Source: Labilithrix sp. | GTDB taxonomy: Bacteria; Myxococcota_A; Polyangia; Polyangiales; Polyangiaceae | Assembly (NCBI GenBank): GCA_019637155.1 | Contig: JAHBWE010000001.1 | Span: 1 to 64,000, forward strand | Direction: 5' to 3' | DNA length: 64,000 nt | Part shown: positions 34,219 to 42,738 of the stretch, one piece after another | How positions within the stretch are numbered: position 1 is the first letter of the stretch | How the letters are laid out: every line of letters starts with the position of its first letter | Program-made: the position numbers and the translations under genes | The notes under the pieces: generated by a model | Database searches by the model: none | The model's input: only the letters and a program-made list of their open reading frames with translations | What the model was told of the DNA's origin: nothing

Positions 34219-34814
34219 AGGCGCTCGCTCTCCTCTCCGCCGCGGCCGTCGCGGTGCTCCTCGTCGCCTGCGGCGACACACCGGTGACGACCGCGCCGGC
34301 GTCCAAGCCCGCCGCCGCCGCCGCGGACGCGGGCGCCACCGCGAGCGGCGACGCCGGCGTCGCCCCGCTGCCGAAGATGGAGTTCGCCGAGAACGACTTC
34401 GCGGAGAGCGATCGCAACCGCGATCCGTTCCGCACGTACTTGAACGTCCTCGCGCCGGAGCAGAAGAAGGACGCGGTGCGGAAGATCCAGCGTGAGGTGA
34501 TCCTCCCGCAGTACTCGATCGACGAGCTCAAGCTCGTCGCGATCGTCACCGGCGGCGAGTACCCGCGCGCGATGATGGTCGATCCGGGCGGCAAGGGCTG
34601 GGTCATCAAGCGCGGCGACTGGGTCGGCCGCCCCGAGGTCGTGCACATCGGCGGCGCGAACGGCGCCGACTACCAGATCAACTGGCGCGTCGACAAAGTC
34701 CGCGACGGCGACATCGTGTTCACGCGCGAAGACCCCGCCCAGCCGGGCATCCCGCCGGCCTCCCGCGTCATCGCGCTCCGCCCCGACGGCGACAACGCGC
34801 GCGAGAAGCTCTAA
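34215..34814 (+). CDS. pilP: Type IV pilus lipoprotein PilP
   Basis: A 199-residue lipoprotein (signal ending LLVAC) starting at the GTG that overlaps the pilO stop. An Ala-rich linker leads to the PilP beta-sandwich (about 60-190), with DRNRDPFRTYLN, QYSIDELKLVAIV, GKGWVIKRGDWVG and DGDIVFTRED. PilP links the PilN-PilO pair to the PilQ secretin in the outer membrane. The gene is normally followed at once by pilQ; here a 518-bp repeat-bearing spacer intervenes. Confidence 0.92.
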   Translation: MKALALLSAAAVAVLLVACGDTPVTTAPASKPAAAAADAGATASGDAGVAPLPKMEFAENDFAESDRNRDPFRTYLNVLAPEQKKDAVRKIQREVILPQYSIDELKLVAIVTGGEYPRAMMVDPGGKGWVIKRGDWVGRPEVVHIGGANGADYQINWRVDKVRDGDIVFTREDPAQPGIPPASRVIALRPDGDNAREKL

Positions 34815-34853
34815 GGGTTCTCAACGTCAGGGGCTTCGCCCCCGACACCCCCA

Positions 34854-34918
34854 CCCCAGAACACGGCCCGCGCCGACGCGGGTTGCTTCGCAACCGCTGT
34901 GGCGGCCGCGTTCTGGGG
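34854..34918 (+). ncRNA. Multi-stem structured element after pilP
   Basis: An outer 9-bp stem pairs CCCCAGAAC (34854-34862) with GTTCTGGGG (34910-34918). Inside it lie CCCGCG/CGCGGG (34867-34882) and GGTTGC-TTC-GCAACC (34881-34895). The last two share bases and are alternatives or stacked. Such stems suggest a folded mRNA segment or a REP-like DNA element; whether it is a separate RNA is unknown. Confidence 0.4.
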
Positions 34919-34970
34919 CCCCGTCTACGACCTCGGCGCTTCACACGTAGCGCGAACGTCGCGTTAAATC

Positions 34971-35053
34971 GGCGAGCGCGCGGCAGAAAAACGTTCTGAC
35001 GTTTTTCTGCATCGCGCGAGCGGGGTGCAGGGGCGCAGCCCCTGCGTTGAGGA
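34971..35053 (+). repeat. 83-bp direct repeat, copy 1
   Basis: Contains a perfect 12-bp palindrome arm pair, GCAGAAAAACGT and ACGTTTTTCTGC around TCTG, and a second stem GCAGGGGC-GCA-GCCCCTGC. It differs from copy 2 at three positions. The layout resembles REP/BIME-type dispersed elements. Confidence 0.8.
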
Positions 35054-35187
35054 GCGGCCAGCTCACCGGCGCCGGCCCCGGCTCCGCGAGCAGGAGCTCT
35101 CGCTGCGCGTCCGTCAGCGCACGCTCGAGTCGCTCCCACTCCGCGCGCATGATGGTCGGGAGGCTCCGGCAGCACTCCTGCGTCGAA

Positions 35188-35270
35188 GGCGAGCACGCGG
35201 CAGAAAAACGTTCTGACGTTTTTCTGCATCGTGCGAGCGGGGTGCAGGGGCGCAGCCCCTGCGTTGAAGA
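35188..35270 (+). repeat. 83-bp direct repeat, copy 2
   Basis: Same orientation as copy 1, 134 bp further on, ending 62 bp before the pilQ ATG. Both stems are intact; the three differences fall outside the long stem. Confidence 0.8.
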
Positions 35271-35332
35271 AAGTCCGCCACAAATTGGGATGTTCCGATC
35301 CGCGCGTGCGACGGTGGGTTCGCGGAGTAGCC

Positions 35333-37627
35333 ATGCGTAACTTCGGATCGATTCACAAGCGTCTGCTGAGCCTCGTCGGCGCACAGGCGATCCTCCTCTC
35401 GGCCGCGGTGGCCTGGGCGGACGGGACGCCGAACCACGTGCACGACGTGAAGGTTCGCGCGACGGATACGACGACGGGGGCGGCGGAGATCGAGGTCGTG
35501 GGCACGTCGGCTCCGATCTACAACCTTCGCGTCGAGGCCAACGGACGGCGCCTCGTCGTCGACATCTCGGACGCGGACGTCCAGGGAGTGAAGGAGGCGA
35601 TCACCACCGCGACCGGCGTCGTCGGCGGAGTGATGACCCAGTCCTTCACGTCGCAGGCGGGGAAGATGACCCGCCTCAGCATCAGCCTGACGAAGCCGGT
35701 CCTCTACCGCGTGCGCGCGGAGGGGAGCACGCTTCGGCTCGTGCTGACGCCGGCGGCCTCGACCGCCGCCGCGACGGGCGGGATCAAGGACAGCGACAAC
35801 AAGACCGAGTCGGTCGGCCCGGAGCTCGTCGACGTCCGCTACGAGAGCGCGAAGGCGCCCTGCTCGTCGTCGTGCGAGAAGGTCGTCGTGTCGGCGACGG
35901 AGATCGCCGGCTACTCGCTCGGCGTCGCGCCGAACGGCCGCGCGCGGCTCGAGCTGCGGAAGATGCAGCTGCCGAAGTCGCTCGCGAAGACGCTCGACGT
36001 CGGTGAGGGCAAGGGCGCGATCAAGAGCGTAACGACGTCGTACGACGAGAAGACCGACGTCACGTACGTCGAGATCGATCGCGACGGCGCGGCGGGACAG
36101 GGCTCGATCGCGGTCGAGGGCAAGGAGCTCGTCTGGGCGTTCGACGCGCCGGCGAAGACGGCGAAGGCGCCGATCCGCAAGTCGATCACGGTCGCGCGCG
36201 AGCGTGAGGGCGACGCGGGGCCGAAGATCGAGACCTCGATCAACGGCGAGGGCGCGAAGGTCGAGCTGAAGGACGGCGCCGAGGCGGCGGGCTTCACCGC
36301 GACGCTCAACGGGCAGGCGCGCGGCTTCACCGGCCGCCGCATCGACCTCGACCTCAAGGACGCGGACATCCACAACATCCTCCGCCTCCTCGCCGACGTC
36401 GGCCGCGTGAACATCGTCACCGCCGACGACGTCTCCGGCAACGTCACGATCCGCATGCGCAACGTGCCGTGGGATCAGGCGCTCGACGTCGTCCTCCAGG
36501 CGAAGGGCCTCGGCATGGTCCGCGCCGGCAACCTCATTCGCGTCGCGCCGCTCGCGACGCTGCAGAAGGAGCGCGACCTCCGCCTCGCCGCCGCGAAGCA
36601 GGAGTACGAGCTCACCCCGCTCGAGACGCGCCTCATCCCGGTCAGCTACGCGCAGGCCGACGAGCTGCAGGCGCGCGCGAAGGACCTCCTCTCTCCGCGC
36701 GGATCGATCGCGGTCGACGAGCGCACGAACGTCCTCATCACGCGCGACATCTCGGGCAACCTGAACAACATCGAGGAGCTCGTCCGCTCGCTCGACACGC
36801 AGACCCCGCAGGTGCTCGTCGAGGCGCGCATCGTCGAAGCGACGAGCCGCTACATCCGCGACATCGGTATCCAGTGGGGCGGCGACGTCACGTTCTCGAC
36901 CGCGACCGGCAACCCGACCGGCCTCGCGTTCCCGGCGAACGTCACGAGCGCCGGCGGCGCGTACGACAACCTCACGAACTCCCGCGGCCTCTCGCCCTTC
37001 CAGGGCAACGTCGCGCAGCCGAACTTCGCGGTGAACCTCCCCGCCGCGGTCGGTACCGGACAGGGCGGCGCGATCGGCTTCTCGCTCGGCTCGATCGACC
37101 GGAACCTCAACATCGGTCTCCGCCTCTCCGCCGCCGAGGCGAGCGGTCTCCTCCGCATCGTGTCGAGCCCGCGCATCCTCACCCTCGACAACCGCGACGC
37201 CCGCATCAGCCAGGGCACGCTCATCCCGTTCTCGCAGATCAGCGCGCAGGGTGTTCAGACCACGTTCCAAGAGGCGAAGCTGCAGCTCCTCGTGAAGCCG
37301 CACGTGACCGCCGACGGCTCCGTCGCGATGCACGTGAAGATCAACCGCGACGAGCCCGACTTCAACCAGACCTCGGCCCGCGGCGATCCGACGATCCTCA
37401 AGCGTGAGGCGGAGACCGACCTCCTCGTGATGGACGGTCACACCGCGGTCATCGGCGGCATCTTCACGCGCAACACCGGCCGCAACCTCGATCAGATCCC
37501 GTTCTTCGGGGACATCCCGATCCTCGGCATCCTCTTCCAGCGCCGCCGCGCGAGCGACACTCGCAACGAGTTGGTCATCTTCATCACGCCGCGCATCGTC
37601 AACCGCGCCGAAGCGCTCGGGCGCTGA
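35333..37627 (+). CDS. pilQ: Type IV pilus secretin PilQ
   Basis: A 764-residue outer-membrane secretin with signal peptide (ending AVAWA). Two AMIN-type domains occupy about 28-290, binding peptidoglycan. The STN domain follows (about 340-400, RIDLDLKDADIHNILRLLAD and VPWDQALDVVLQAKGLG), then a secretin N1 domain (about 425-510). The secretin core (about 515-764) ends with the signature IPFFGDIPILGILF near residue 723 and ITPRIV. The ATG is chosen for the signal peptide and CGGAG seven bases before it; the frame is open further upstream through repeat sequence. It forms the pore through which the pilus passes. Confidence 0.94.
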   Translation: MRNFGSIHKRLLSLVGAQAILLSAAVAWADGTPNHVHDVKVRATDTTTGAAEIEVVGTSAPIYNLRVEANGRRLVVDISDADVQGVKEAITTATGVVGGVMTQSFTSQAGKMTRLSISLTKPVLYRVRAEGSTLRLVLTPAASTAAATGGIKDSDNKTESVGPELVDVRYESAKAPCSSSCEKVVVSATEIAGYSLGVAPNGRARLELRKMQLPKSLAKTLDVGEGKGAIKSVTTSYDEKTDVTYVEIDRDGAAGQGSIAVEGKELVWAFDAPAKTAKAPIRKSITVAREREGDAGPKIETSINGEGAKVELKDGAEAAGFTATLNGQARGFTGRRIDLDLKDADIHNILRLLADVGRVNIVTADDVSGNVTIRMRNVPWDQALDVVLQAKGLGMVRAGNLIRVAPLATLQKERDLRLAAAKQEYELTPLETRLIPVSYAQADELQARAKDLLSPRGSIAVDERTNVLITRDISGNLNNIEELVRSLDTQTPQVLVEARIVEATSRYIRDIGIQWGGDVTFSTATGNPTGLAFPANVTSAGGAYDNLTNSRGLSPFQGNVAQPNFAVNLPAAVGTGQGGAIGFSLGSIDRNLNIGLRLSAAEASGLLRIVSSPRILTLDNRDARISQGTLIPFSQISAQGVQTTFQEAKLQLLVKPHVTADGSVAMHVKINRDEPDFNQTSARGDPTILKREAETDLLVMDGHTAVIGGIFTRNTGRNLDQIPFFGDIPILGILFQRRRASDTRNELVIFITPRIVNRAEALGR

Positions 37628-37638
37628 GTCTTGCTGGT

Positions 37639-37661
37639 TCGAGAGGGCGCTGCCCTCTCGA
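37639..37661 (+). terminator. Terminator-like hairpin after pilQ
   Basis: TCGAGAGGGC and its perfect complement GCCCTCTCGA with a 3-nt loop, 11 bp after the pilQ stop. No T-run follows, but the position suits the end of the pil transcript. Confidence 0.55.
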
Positions 37662-37692
37662 GCTCTCCCGCAGAGGGCTCACCGGGAGGTCG

Positions 37693-38198
37693 TCAGCAGA
37701 AGGTGCCCGCCCTCGTGACGGCGCAGGTGTGGCTCGCGTCGGACGCGATGGCGGTGGCGCCGGTGATCCCCTGGACCGGCACCGGCGTGCTCGACTCGGC
37801 GCGCGTGCCGTTGCCGAGCTGGCCGAGCGCGTTCGCGCCCCAGCAGCGCACCGTCTCGTCGTCGACGATCGCGCAGGTGTGATCGTCGCCGAGCGCGAGC
37901 GCGGTCGCCTTCTTGTCGCCGAGGTCGACGAGGCTCGGACGACCTCCAGCGGGTTGGCCGGGAGCGGCACCTCCGCCGGGGTCGAACGTGAGCTGCCGCT
38001 CGTCCCGAGCTGTCCGTCGCCGTTGCTGCCCCAGCACGAGAGGCGCTTCTTCGCGTCGTGGCTCACGCACGCGTGCGTGAGCCCGACCGCGAGCGCGTCG
38101 ATACCGCCGAACGGGATGGTCGCCCCGGCGTCGTTCGTCGTCGTGACGAGGCGCGGGGTCGAGGTCGAGCTGCTCGCGCCGAACGGTCTGGCAGGCAC
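37693..38198 (-). pseudogene. RCC1-repeat protein fragment
   Basis: From a GTG at 38198 the minus strand encodes one RCC1-type repeat (ALAVGLTHACVSHDAKKRLS, then CWGSNGDGQLG). Near 37950 the sense passes to another frame, which continues ALALGDDHTCAIVDDETVRC, then WGANALGQLGNG, and finally DASHTCAVTRAGTFC before a stop where CWG would be expected. RCC1 repeats form beta-propellers; at least seven blades are normal. With no signal peptide, about two and a half blades and two frame breaks, this is a decayed gene lying between pilQ and the aminopeptidase. Confidence 0.65.
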
Positions 38199-38232
38199 GT
38201 TCTAGCGTTTCTCCATTAGACTGCGCGCCCGT

Positions 38233-40809
38233 ATGGGCATCGAGCATCGTCTTCACGCGCGCTGCGCAGGGAGCTGTGGCCACGAGCACGGCGCGCTGGC
38301 GGCGGCGCGTCCGTTTCCGTTCCCGAACAGCCCGCGTCACTTCGAGCGGCCGCGGCCGTTCGCGATCGAGCACATCGGCCTCGACCTCACGCTCGACTTC
38401 GAGAAGAAGAGCGTGCGCGGCGCCGCCACGCTGCGGCTCCGCCGCGTCGACCCCGAGGCGACGGCGGTGGAGCTCGACGCGATCGGCTTCGACGTCACGT
38501 CGGTCGAGGTCGACGGAAAAGATGCAAAATACACGTACGACGGGCGTCTCCTCGGCGTGAGCATCCCGGCGGTGGACGCGGCCTCCGTCGTCGTCACGTA
38601 CGCCGCGACGCCGCGGAAGGGCCTCTACTTCCTCGACGCCGACGAGCACGTGCCGGGCCGCCCGAAGCAGGCGTGGACGCAGCTGCAGGAGGAGGACGCG
38701 CGGCACCTGTTCCCGTGCCACGACAAGCCGCACGTGAAGATGACGACGGAGGCGAAGGTCCGCGTGCCGGCCGGCTTCTACGTGCTCTCCAACGGCGAGC
38801 TCGCCGCGCGGAAGATGGAGGGCAAACACGAGGTCTTCCACTGGAAGATGAACGAGCCGCACCCGAGCTACCTCGTCACGATCGTCGCGGGGGAGTTCAC
38901 CGAGATCGCGGACACCGTGCGCGCCGGCGATCGCGACGTGCCGGTGACCTACCTCGTGCCGAAGGGGCGCGAGGCCGACGGCAAGCGCACGTTCGGACGG
39001 ACGCCGCAGATGATCGCGCATTTCTCCGCGCTCCTGAAGGTGCCGTACCCGTGGAACAAGTACGCGCAGGTCGTGGTGAGCGACTTCATCTTCGGCGGGA
39101 TGGAGAACACGACCGCGACGACGATGTACGAGCACATCTTGCTCGACGAGCGGGCGACGATCGACGTCACGAGCGAGGACCTGATCGCCCACGAGCTCGC
39201 GCATCAGTGGTTCGGCGACCTCGTGACCTGCCGCGACTGGTCGGAGGGCTGGCTCAACGAGGGCTTCGCGACCTTCATGGAGCACGTGTGGCGCGAGGAG
39301 GTGCTCGGCAAGGACGAGTACGACTACGGCGTGCGGAACGACCTCGCCGCGTACCTCGGCGAGGCGACGGGGCGCTACCGGCGCCCGATCGTGTGCCAGG
39401 ACTACGACGCGCCGCTCGACCTCTTCGATCGCCACCTCTACGAGAAGGGCGGCCTCGTCCTCCACGTCCTCCGGACCGAGCTCGGGGACGCGCTGTTCTG
39501 GAAGGGCGTCACGACGTACCTGCAGCGCCACGCGCGCGGGGTGGTGGAGACGCGCGATCTGATGCGTGCGCTCGAGGAGGTCTCGGGGCGCAGCCTCGGG
39601 CGGCGCTTCGAGGAGCTCGTCTACAAACCAGGCCACCCCGAGGTCGAGCTCGAGCTGTCGTGGAGCGACGGCGTGCTCATGTGCGCGGCGAAGCAGACGC
39701 AGTCCGCGACCGACGGCGTGCCGAGCGTCTTCGAGGTCCCGATCGTCCTCGCGATCGCGGGGCAGAACGAGCCGGTGAAGCTGCGGCTCACCTCGCGCGC
39801 GGACACCTTCGCGATCCCGTGCCCGGCGCGGCCGCGCTTCGTCGTCGTCGATCCGAAGATGCAGATCCTCGGCGAGGTCTCGCTCAAGGCCCCCGCCGAC
39901 ATGTTGCGGAACCAGCTCGCCGCCGCGCCGACCGCGCGCGGCCGCTGGCTCGCCGCGTCGGCGCTCGCGAAGATCGACGATCCTCCCACGATCGCGGCGC
40001 TCGGCGAGCGGGTGCTCGACGAGGACGAGGCGTGGATGGTCCGCGTCGAGGCGGCCGAGTCGCTCGGGAAGATCCGCGCGCGCGAGGGCTTCGACGTCCT
40101 CGTGCGCGCGCTCGAGGCGAAGCACCCGAAGGTTCGGCGCGCGGTTTGCGACGCGCTCGGGCGCTTCAAGACGGCGGACGCGGTGAAGGCGCTCGCCCCG
40201 AAGGCGCTCCGCGACGAGAGCTACCTCGTCGAGGCCGAGGCGGCGCGCGCGCTCGGCAAGACGCGGCAGGTCGCGGCGTACGACACGCTCCTCGACGTCG
40301 TCGGGCGTCCCTCGTGGGCCGACGTCATCGCCGCGGGCGCGATCGACGGGCTGGCGGCGCTGCGCGACGATCGCGCGCTCCCTCATCTCTTCACGCGCAC
40401 GCGCTACGGTCATCCTTCGCGCGTCCGCCGCGCGGCGGCGCTCGCGATCCCGAAGCTCGCGAGCGATCGTCGCGCGCGCGAGCACCTCGAGGAGCTGCTC
40501 GACGACGCCGACTCGATCCTGCGCCTCGACGTCGCGCGCGCGCTCCTCGATCTCGGCGACGCGCGCGCGCGCGGGCCGCTCCGTGCGCGCGCGGAGATCG
40601 AGCTCGACCCGCGCGTGCGCCGTCGCATCCGCGAAGCGGTGCGCGACCTCGGCGGCGATCGCAAGAACCAGAAGTCGCTCGAGGACGCGATCGAGCGGCT
40701 CGAGAACGAGACGAAGGACCTCCGCGCCCGCCTCGCGAAGCTCGAGGCGAAGCCGTCGCACACTGCATCGCCGAAGCCCGCAACGAAGCCTGCCAAGCGC
40801 AAACGCTAG
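38233..40809 (+). CDS. M1-family aminopeptidase with C-terminal HEAT repeats
   Basis: An 858-residue soluble protein. The M1 catalytic domain spans about 30-480: FGGMENTTAT (GxMEN exopeptidase motif), then HELAHQWFGD (zinc His320 and His324, catalytic Glu321) and NEGFATF (Glu343). The C-terminal 270 residues are HEAT-like repeats (AEAARALGKTRQVAAYDTLL), ending in a coiled coil and a Lys-rich tail. It cleaves N-terminal residues from peptides, probably in the cytoplasm since no signal is present. The RCC1 fragment lies upstream on the other strand. Confidence 0.92.
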   Translation: MGIEHRLHARCAGSCGHEHGALAAARPFPFPNSPRHFERPRPFAIEHIGLDLTLDFEKKSVRGAATLRLRRVDPEATAVELDAIGFDVTSVEVDGKDAKYTYDGRLLGVSIPAVDAASVVVTYAATPRKGLYFLDADEHVPGRPKQAWTQLQEEDARHLFPCHDKPHVKMTTEAKVRVPAGFYVLSNGELAARKMEGKHEVFHWKMNEPHPSYLVTIVAGEFTEIADTVRAGDRDVPVTYLVPKGREADGKRTFGRTPQMIAHFSALLKVPYPWNKYAQVVVSDFIFGGMENTTATTMYEHILLDERATIDVTSEDLIAHELAHQWFGDLVTCRDWSEGWLNEGFATFMEHVWREEVLGKDEYDYGVRNDLAAYLGEATGRYRRPIVCQDYDAPLDLFDRHLYEKGGLVLHVLRTELGDALFWKGVTTYLQRHARGVVETRDLMRALEEVSGRSLGRRFEELVYKPGHPEVELELSWSDGVLMCAAKQTQSATDGVPSVFEVPIVLAIAGQNEPVKLRLTSRADTFAIPCPARPRFVVVDPKMQILGEVSLKAPADMLRNQLAAAPTARGRWLAASALAKIDDPPTIAALGERVLDEDEAWMVRVEAAESLGKIRAREGFDVLVRALEAKHPKVRRAVCDALGRFKTADAVKALAPKALRDESYLVEAEAARALGKTRQVAAYDTLLDVVGRPSWADVIAAGAIDGLAALRDDRALPHLFTRTRYGHPSRVRRAAALAIPKLASDRRAREHLEELLDDADSILRLDVARALLDLGDARARGPLRARAEIELDPRVRRRIREAVRDLGGDRKNQKSLEDAIERLENETKDLRARLAKLEAKPSHTASPKPATKPAKRKR

Positions 40810-41053
40810 CTTGTAAATTATTTGCAGTATGCACTGAACTGCGGCCTCGTCGCGCAAGGGCGTGCGCAAGGCTGCGGCTTTCCACAAGCGGCCTGATGGC
40901 AGCAGATCTGGATCAAGGAGACACCAGCTCGCCCTACAGTGGATCCGCATGTACGATGACGATCGTCAGCAGCACGGCTGAAAATATGTGGTGCGCGGCC
41001 TGATGGTCTCGGATGGATCGATGGAACGTCAGGTGCAGGTAGGAGGACGGCGC

Positions 41054-41908
41054 ATGGGTCGTACGTCTGCCAGCCTGAGGGTTCTCGCTGCCGAAGTCGG
41101 CCGCGTCCAAGAACGTCTTCAGCGCACGTCCGACGACGCCCGGACCCTCCGCAAGATCGTTCCGTGGAAAGAGATGGAGCAGCGCGTCGCGGAGAACAAG
41201 CGCGCGAAGGCCGCTCCTCCTTGGAAGCAGCAAGAGCTCTCGTACGACACGGACGACGACGATCCGACGTCCGGCATCCGCGGTCCCGACGCGCGGCCGC
41301 TCACGTACACGGTCTACTCCGTCAACGACCTCGACGCGCGCCCGCGCTCCTCGATGCCGCCGCCGATGCCGGCGCCCGTGCCGTCGCGCTGGCCCGACGC
41401 CTGGCGCTCCGCCAAGGCCGTCGCCCGCGCGTGGTGGGCCTACTACGTCTGCGCGCGGCCGCGACCGCAGATGATGGACGTCTGCCGCGTCCCGCTGATG
41501 ACGCTCCGCGCGGACCTCGCCGCCGCGCTGCGGCAGCTGCCGTGGAAGAAGATCGGCGTCCGCGCCGCGATCGCCTTCGGCTCGATCCTCCTCTTCGGGT
41601 TCGTCGTCTTCACCGTCGCCGAGCTCACCGACGACCTGAAGCCCACCCGCTCCGCGACCGCGAACAAGCTCGAGGCGCCGCCCGACGTCGCGCCGCCGCC
41701 GCCCGAGACGAAGACCGAGCCCGCGAAGACCGAGCCCGCGAAGAACGAGCCCGCACCCGTCGTTCCGCAGGCGAACGCGAACGACAAGCTCAACGAAAAG
41801 CCGATCGAGCTCGACGACGGGCCGCCCATCGTGGCGAAGCCCAAGCCCCCCGTGAAGTCGAGGCGCGGTTCGAAGAGGAAGAAGGGGCCCGAGACCTTCG
41901 TCCCGTGA
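41054..41908 (+). CDS. Single-pass membrane protein with coiled coil, unknown function
   Basis: A 284-residue protein. The ATG at 41054 is chosen because AGGAGG lies at 41041-41046, though upstream starts are in frame. The N-terminal 60 residues are a coiled coil (AEVGRVQERLQRTSDDARTL). One membrane segment follows at about 173-192 (AAIAFGSILLFGFVVFTVAE), and the C-terminal 85 residues are Pro/Glu/Lys repeats (EPAKTEPAKNEPAP) with a basic end. No family recognised. Enoyl-CoA hydratase starts 19 bp after the stop. Confidence 0.6.
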   Translation: MGRTSASLRVLAAEVGRVQERLQRTSDDARTLRKIVPWKEMEQRVAENKRAKAAPPWKQQELSYDTDDDDPTSGIRGPDARPLTYTVYSVNDLDARPRSSMPPPMPAPVPSRWPDAWRSAKAVARAWWAYYVCARPRPQMMDVCRVPLMTLRADLAAALRQLPWKKIGVRAAIAFGSILLFGFVVFTVAELTDDLKPTRSATANKLEAPPDVAPPPPETKTEPAKTEPAKNEPAPVVPQANANDKLNEKPIELDDGPPIVAKPKPPVKSRRGSKRKKGPETFVP

Positions 41909-41927
41909 CGTGCTAACTCCGCGCGCC

Positions 41928-42719
41928 ATGGCGGACGAAGCATTCCCGATCGAGGTCGAGCAACGCGGCAACGTCGTCGTCTGGACGATCGATCGCGAGG
42001 CGCGCTCCAACTCGCTCTCGCGCGCCACGCTCCAGGCGTTCGGCAAGCTCGCGCGCGAGGCCGTGTCGAACGCGTCGGTGCGGGCGATCGTCATCACCGG
42101 CCGCGGCGAGAAGGCGTTCTGCGCCGGCGCCGATCTGAAAGAGCGGCAGGGCATGAGCGAGAACGACGTGCGCGTGCAGGTCGAGCTGTACCGCTCCGAG
42201 CTTGGTCCGCTCGACCGGTCACCGAAGCCCGTCGTCGCCGCGCTCAACGGCGTCGCCTTCGGCGGAGGCCTCGAGCTGGCACTGGTGTGTGATCTCCGTG
42301 TCGCGGCGGCACATGTGTCAGTGGCACTGCCGGAGACGACGCTCGGCATCATCCCCGGGGCCGGCGGGACCCAGCGGCTCGGCCGCATCGTCGGGGAGGC
42401 GCGCGCGAAGGAGATGATCCTCCTCGGCCGCCGGCTCTCGGCGGCGGAGGCGCTCGCGTGGGGGCTCGTCAACCGCGTCACCCCGGAGGGCAAGAACGTC
42501 GTCGACGACACGATCGAGTGGATCGAGCCGATCGCGAACGGCGCCCCCATCGCGCAGGCCGCGGCGCTCGAGGCGATCGACCGCTCCTTCGACGTCGGGC
42601 TCGAGGTGGGGCTCGAGCTCGAGAAGGTGAGCTACGACAAGGTCCTCGTCAGCGAGGACCGGCGCGAGGCGCTCGCCGCCTTCGCCGAGAAGCGGAAGCC
42701 GCGCTTCGCCGGCCGCTGA
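41928..42719 (+). CDS. Enoyl-CoA hydratase/isomerase (crotonase family)
   Basis: A 263-residue crotonase. The oxyanion and catalytic segments are complete: GRGEKAFCAGADLKE, AFGGGLELAL (first catalytic Glu) and LPETTLGIIPGAGGTQRL (second Glu). Both acidic residues are present, so it should hydrate 2-enoyl-CoA in fatty-acid or branched-chain amino-acid breakdown. An acyl-CoA carboxyltransferase gene lies 0.9 kb downstream, in line with leucine or odd-chain catabolism. The ATG at 41928 matches the family's usual N-terminus; a GTG 18 bases earlier is less likely. Confidence 0.9.
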   Translation: MADEAFPIEVEQRGNVVVWTIDREARSNSLSRATLQAFGKLAREAVSNASVRAIVITGRGEKAFCAGADLKERQGMSENDVRVQVELYRSELGPLDRSPKPVVAALNGVAFGGGLELALVCDLRVAAAHVSVALPETTLGIIPGAGGTQRLGRIVGEARAKEMILLGRRLSAAEALAWGLVNRVTPEGKNVVDDTIEWIEPIANGAPIAQAAALEAIDRSFDVGLEVGLELEKVSYDKVLVSEDRREALAAFAEKRKPRFAGR

Positions 42720-42738
42720 TGGTAGTCTGGGACCTTCC

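Larger units (their letters stand above)
34815..35332. other. pilP-pilQ spacer with repeats and folded RNA
   Basis: 518 bp between two pil genes on the same strand. It begins 15 bp after the pilP stop with a small hairpin (GGGGC-TTC-GCCCC, 34830-34842), then a multi-stem element (34854-34918), then two copies of an 83-bp repeat (34971-35053, 35188-35270). No credible gene is present: a short minus-strand frame (35152 leftward) is made largely of repeat sequence. The pilQ ribosome site (CGGAG) is at the very end. Confidence 0.6.

Noticed and set aside
34941..35384. Possible small minus-strand gene in the pilP-pilQ spacer
   Set aside because: Both ends are the 83-bp repeat translated; coding sense is not preserved between copies.
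37693..40950. A minus-strand frame of more than 1000 codons over the M1 aminopeptidase
   Set aside because: Only its last part (the RCC1 fragment) has protein-like sequence; the rest mirrors the aminopeptidase.
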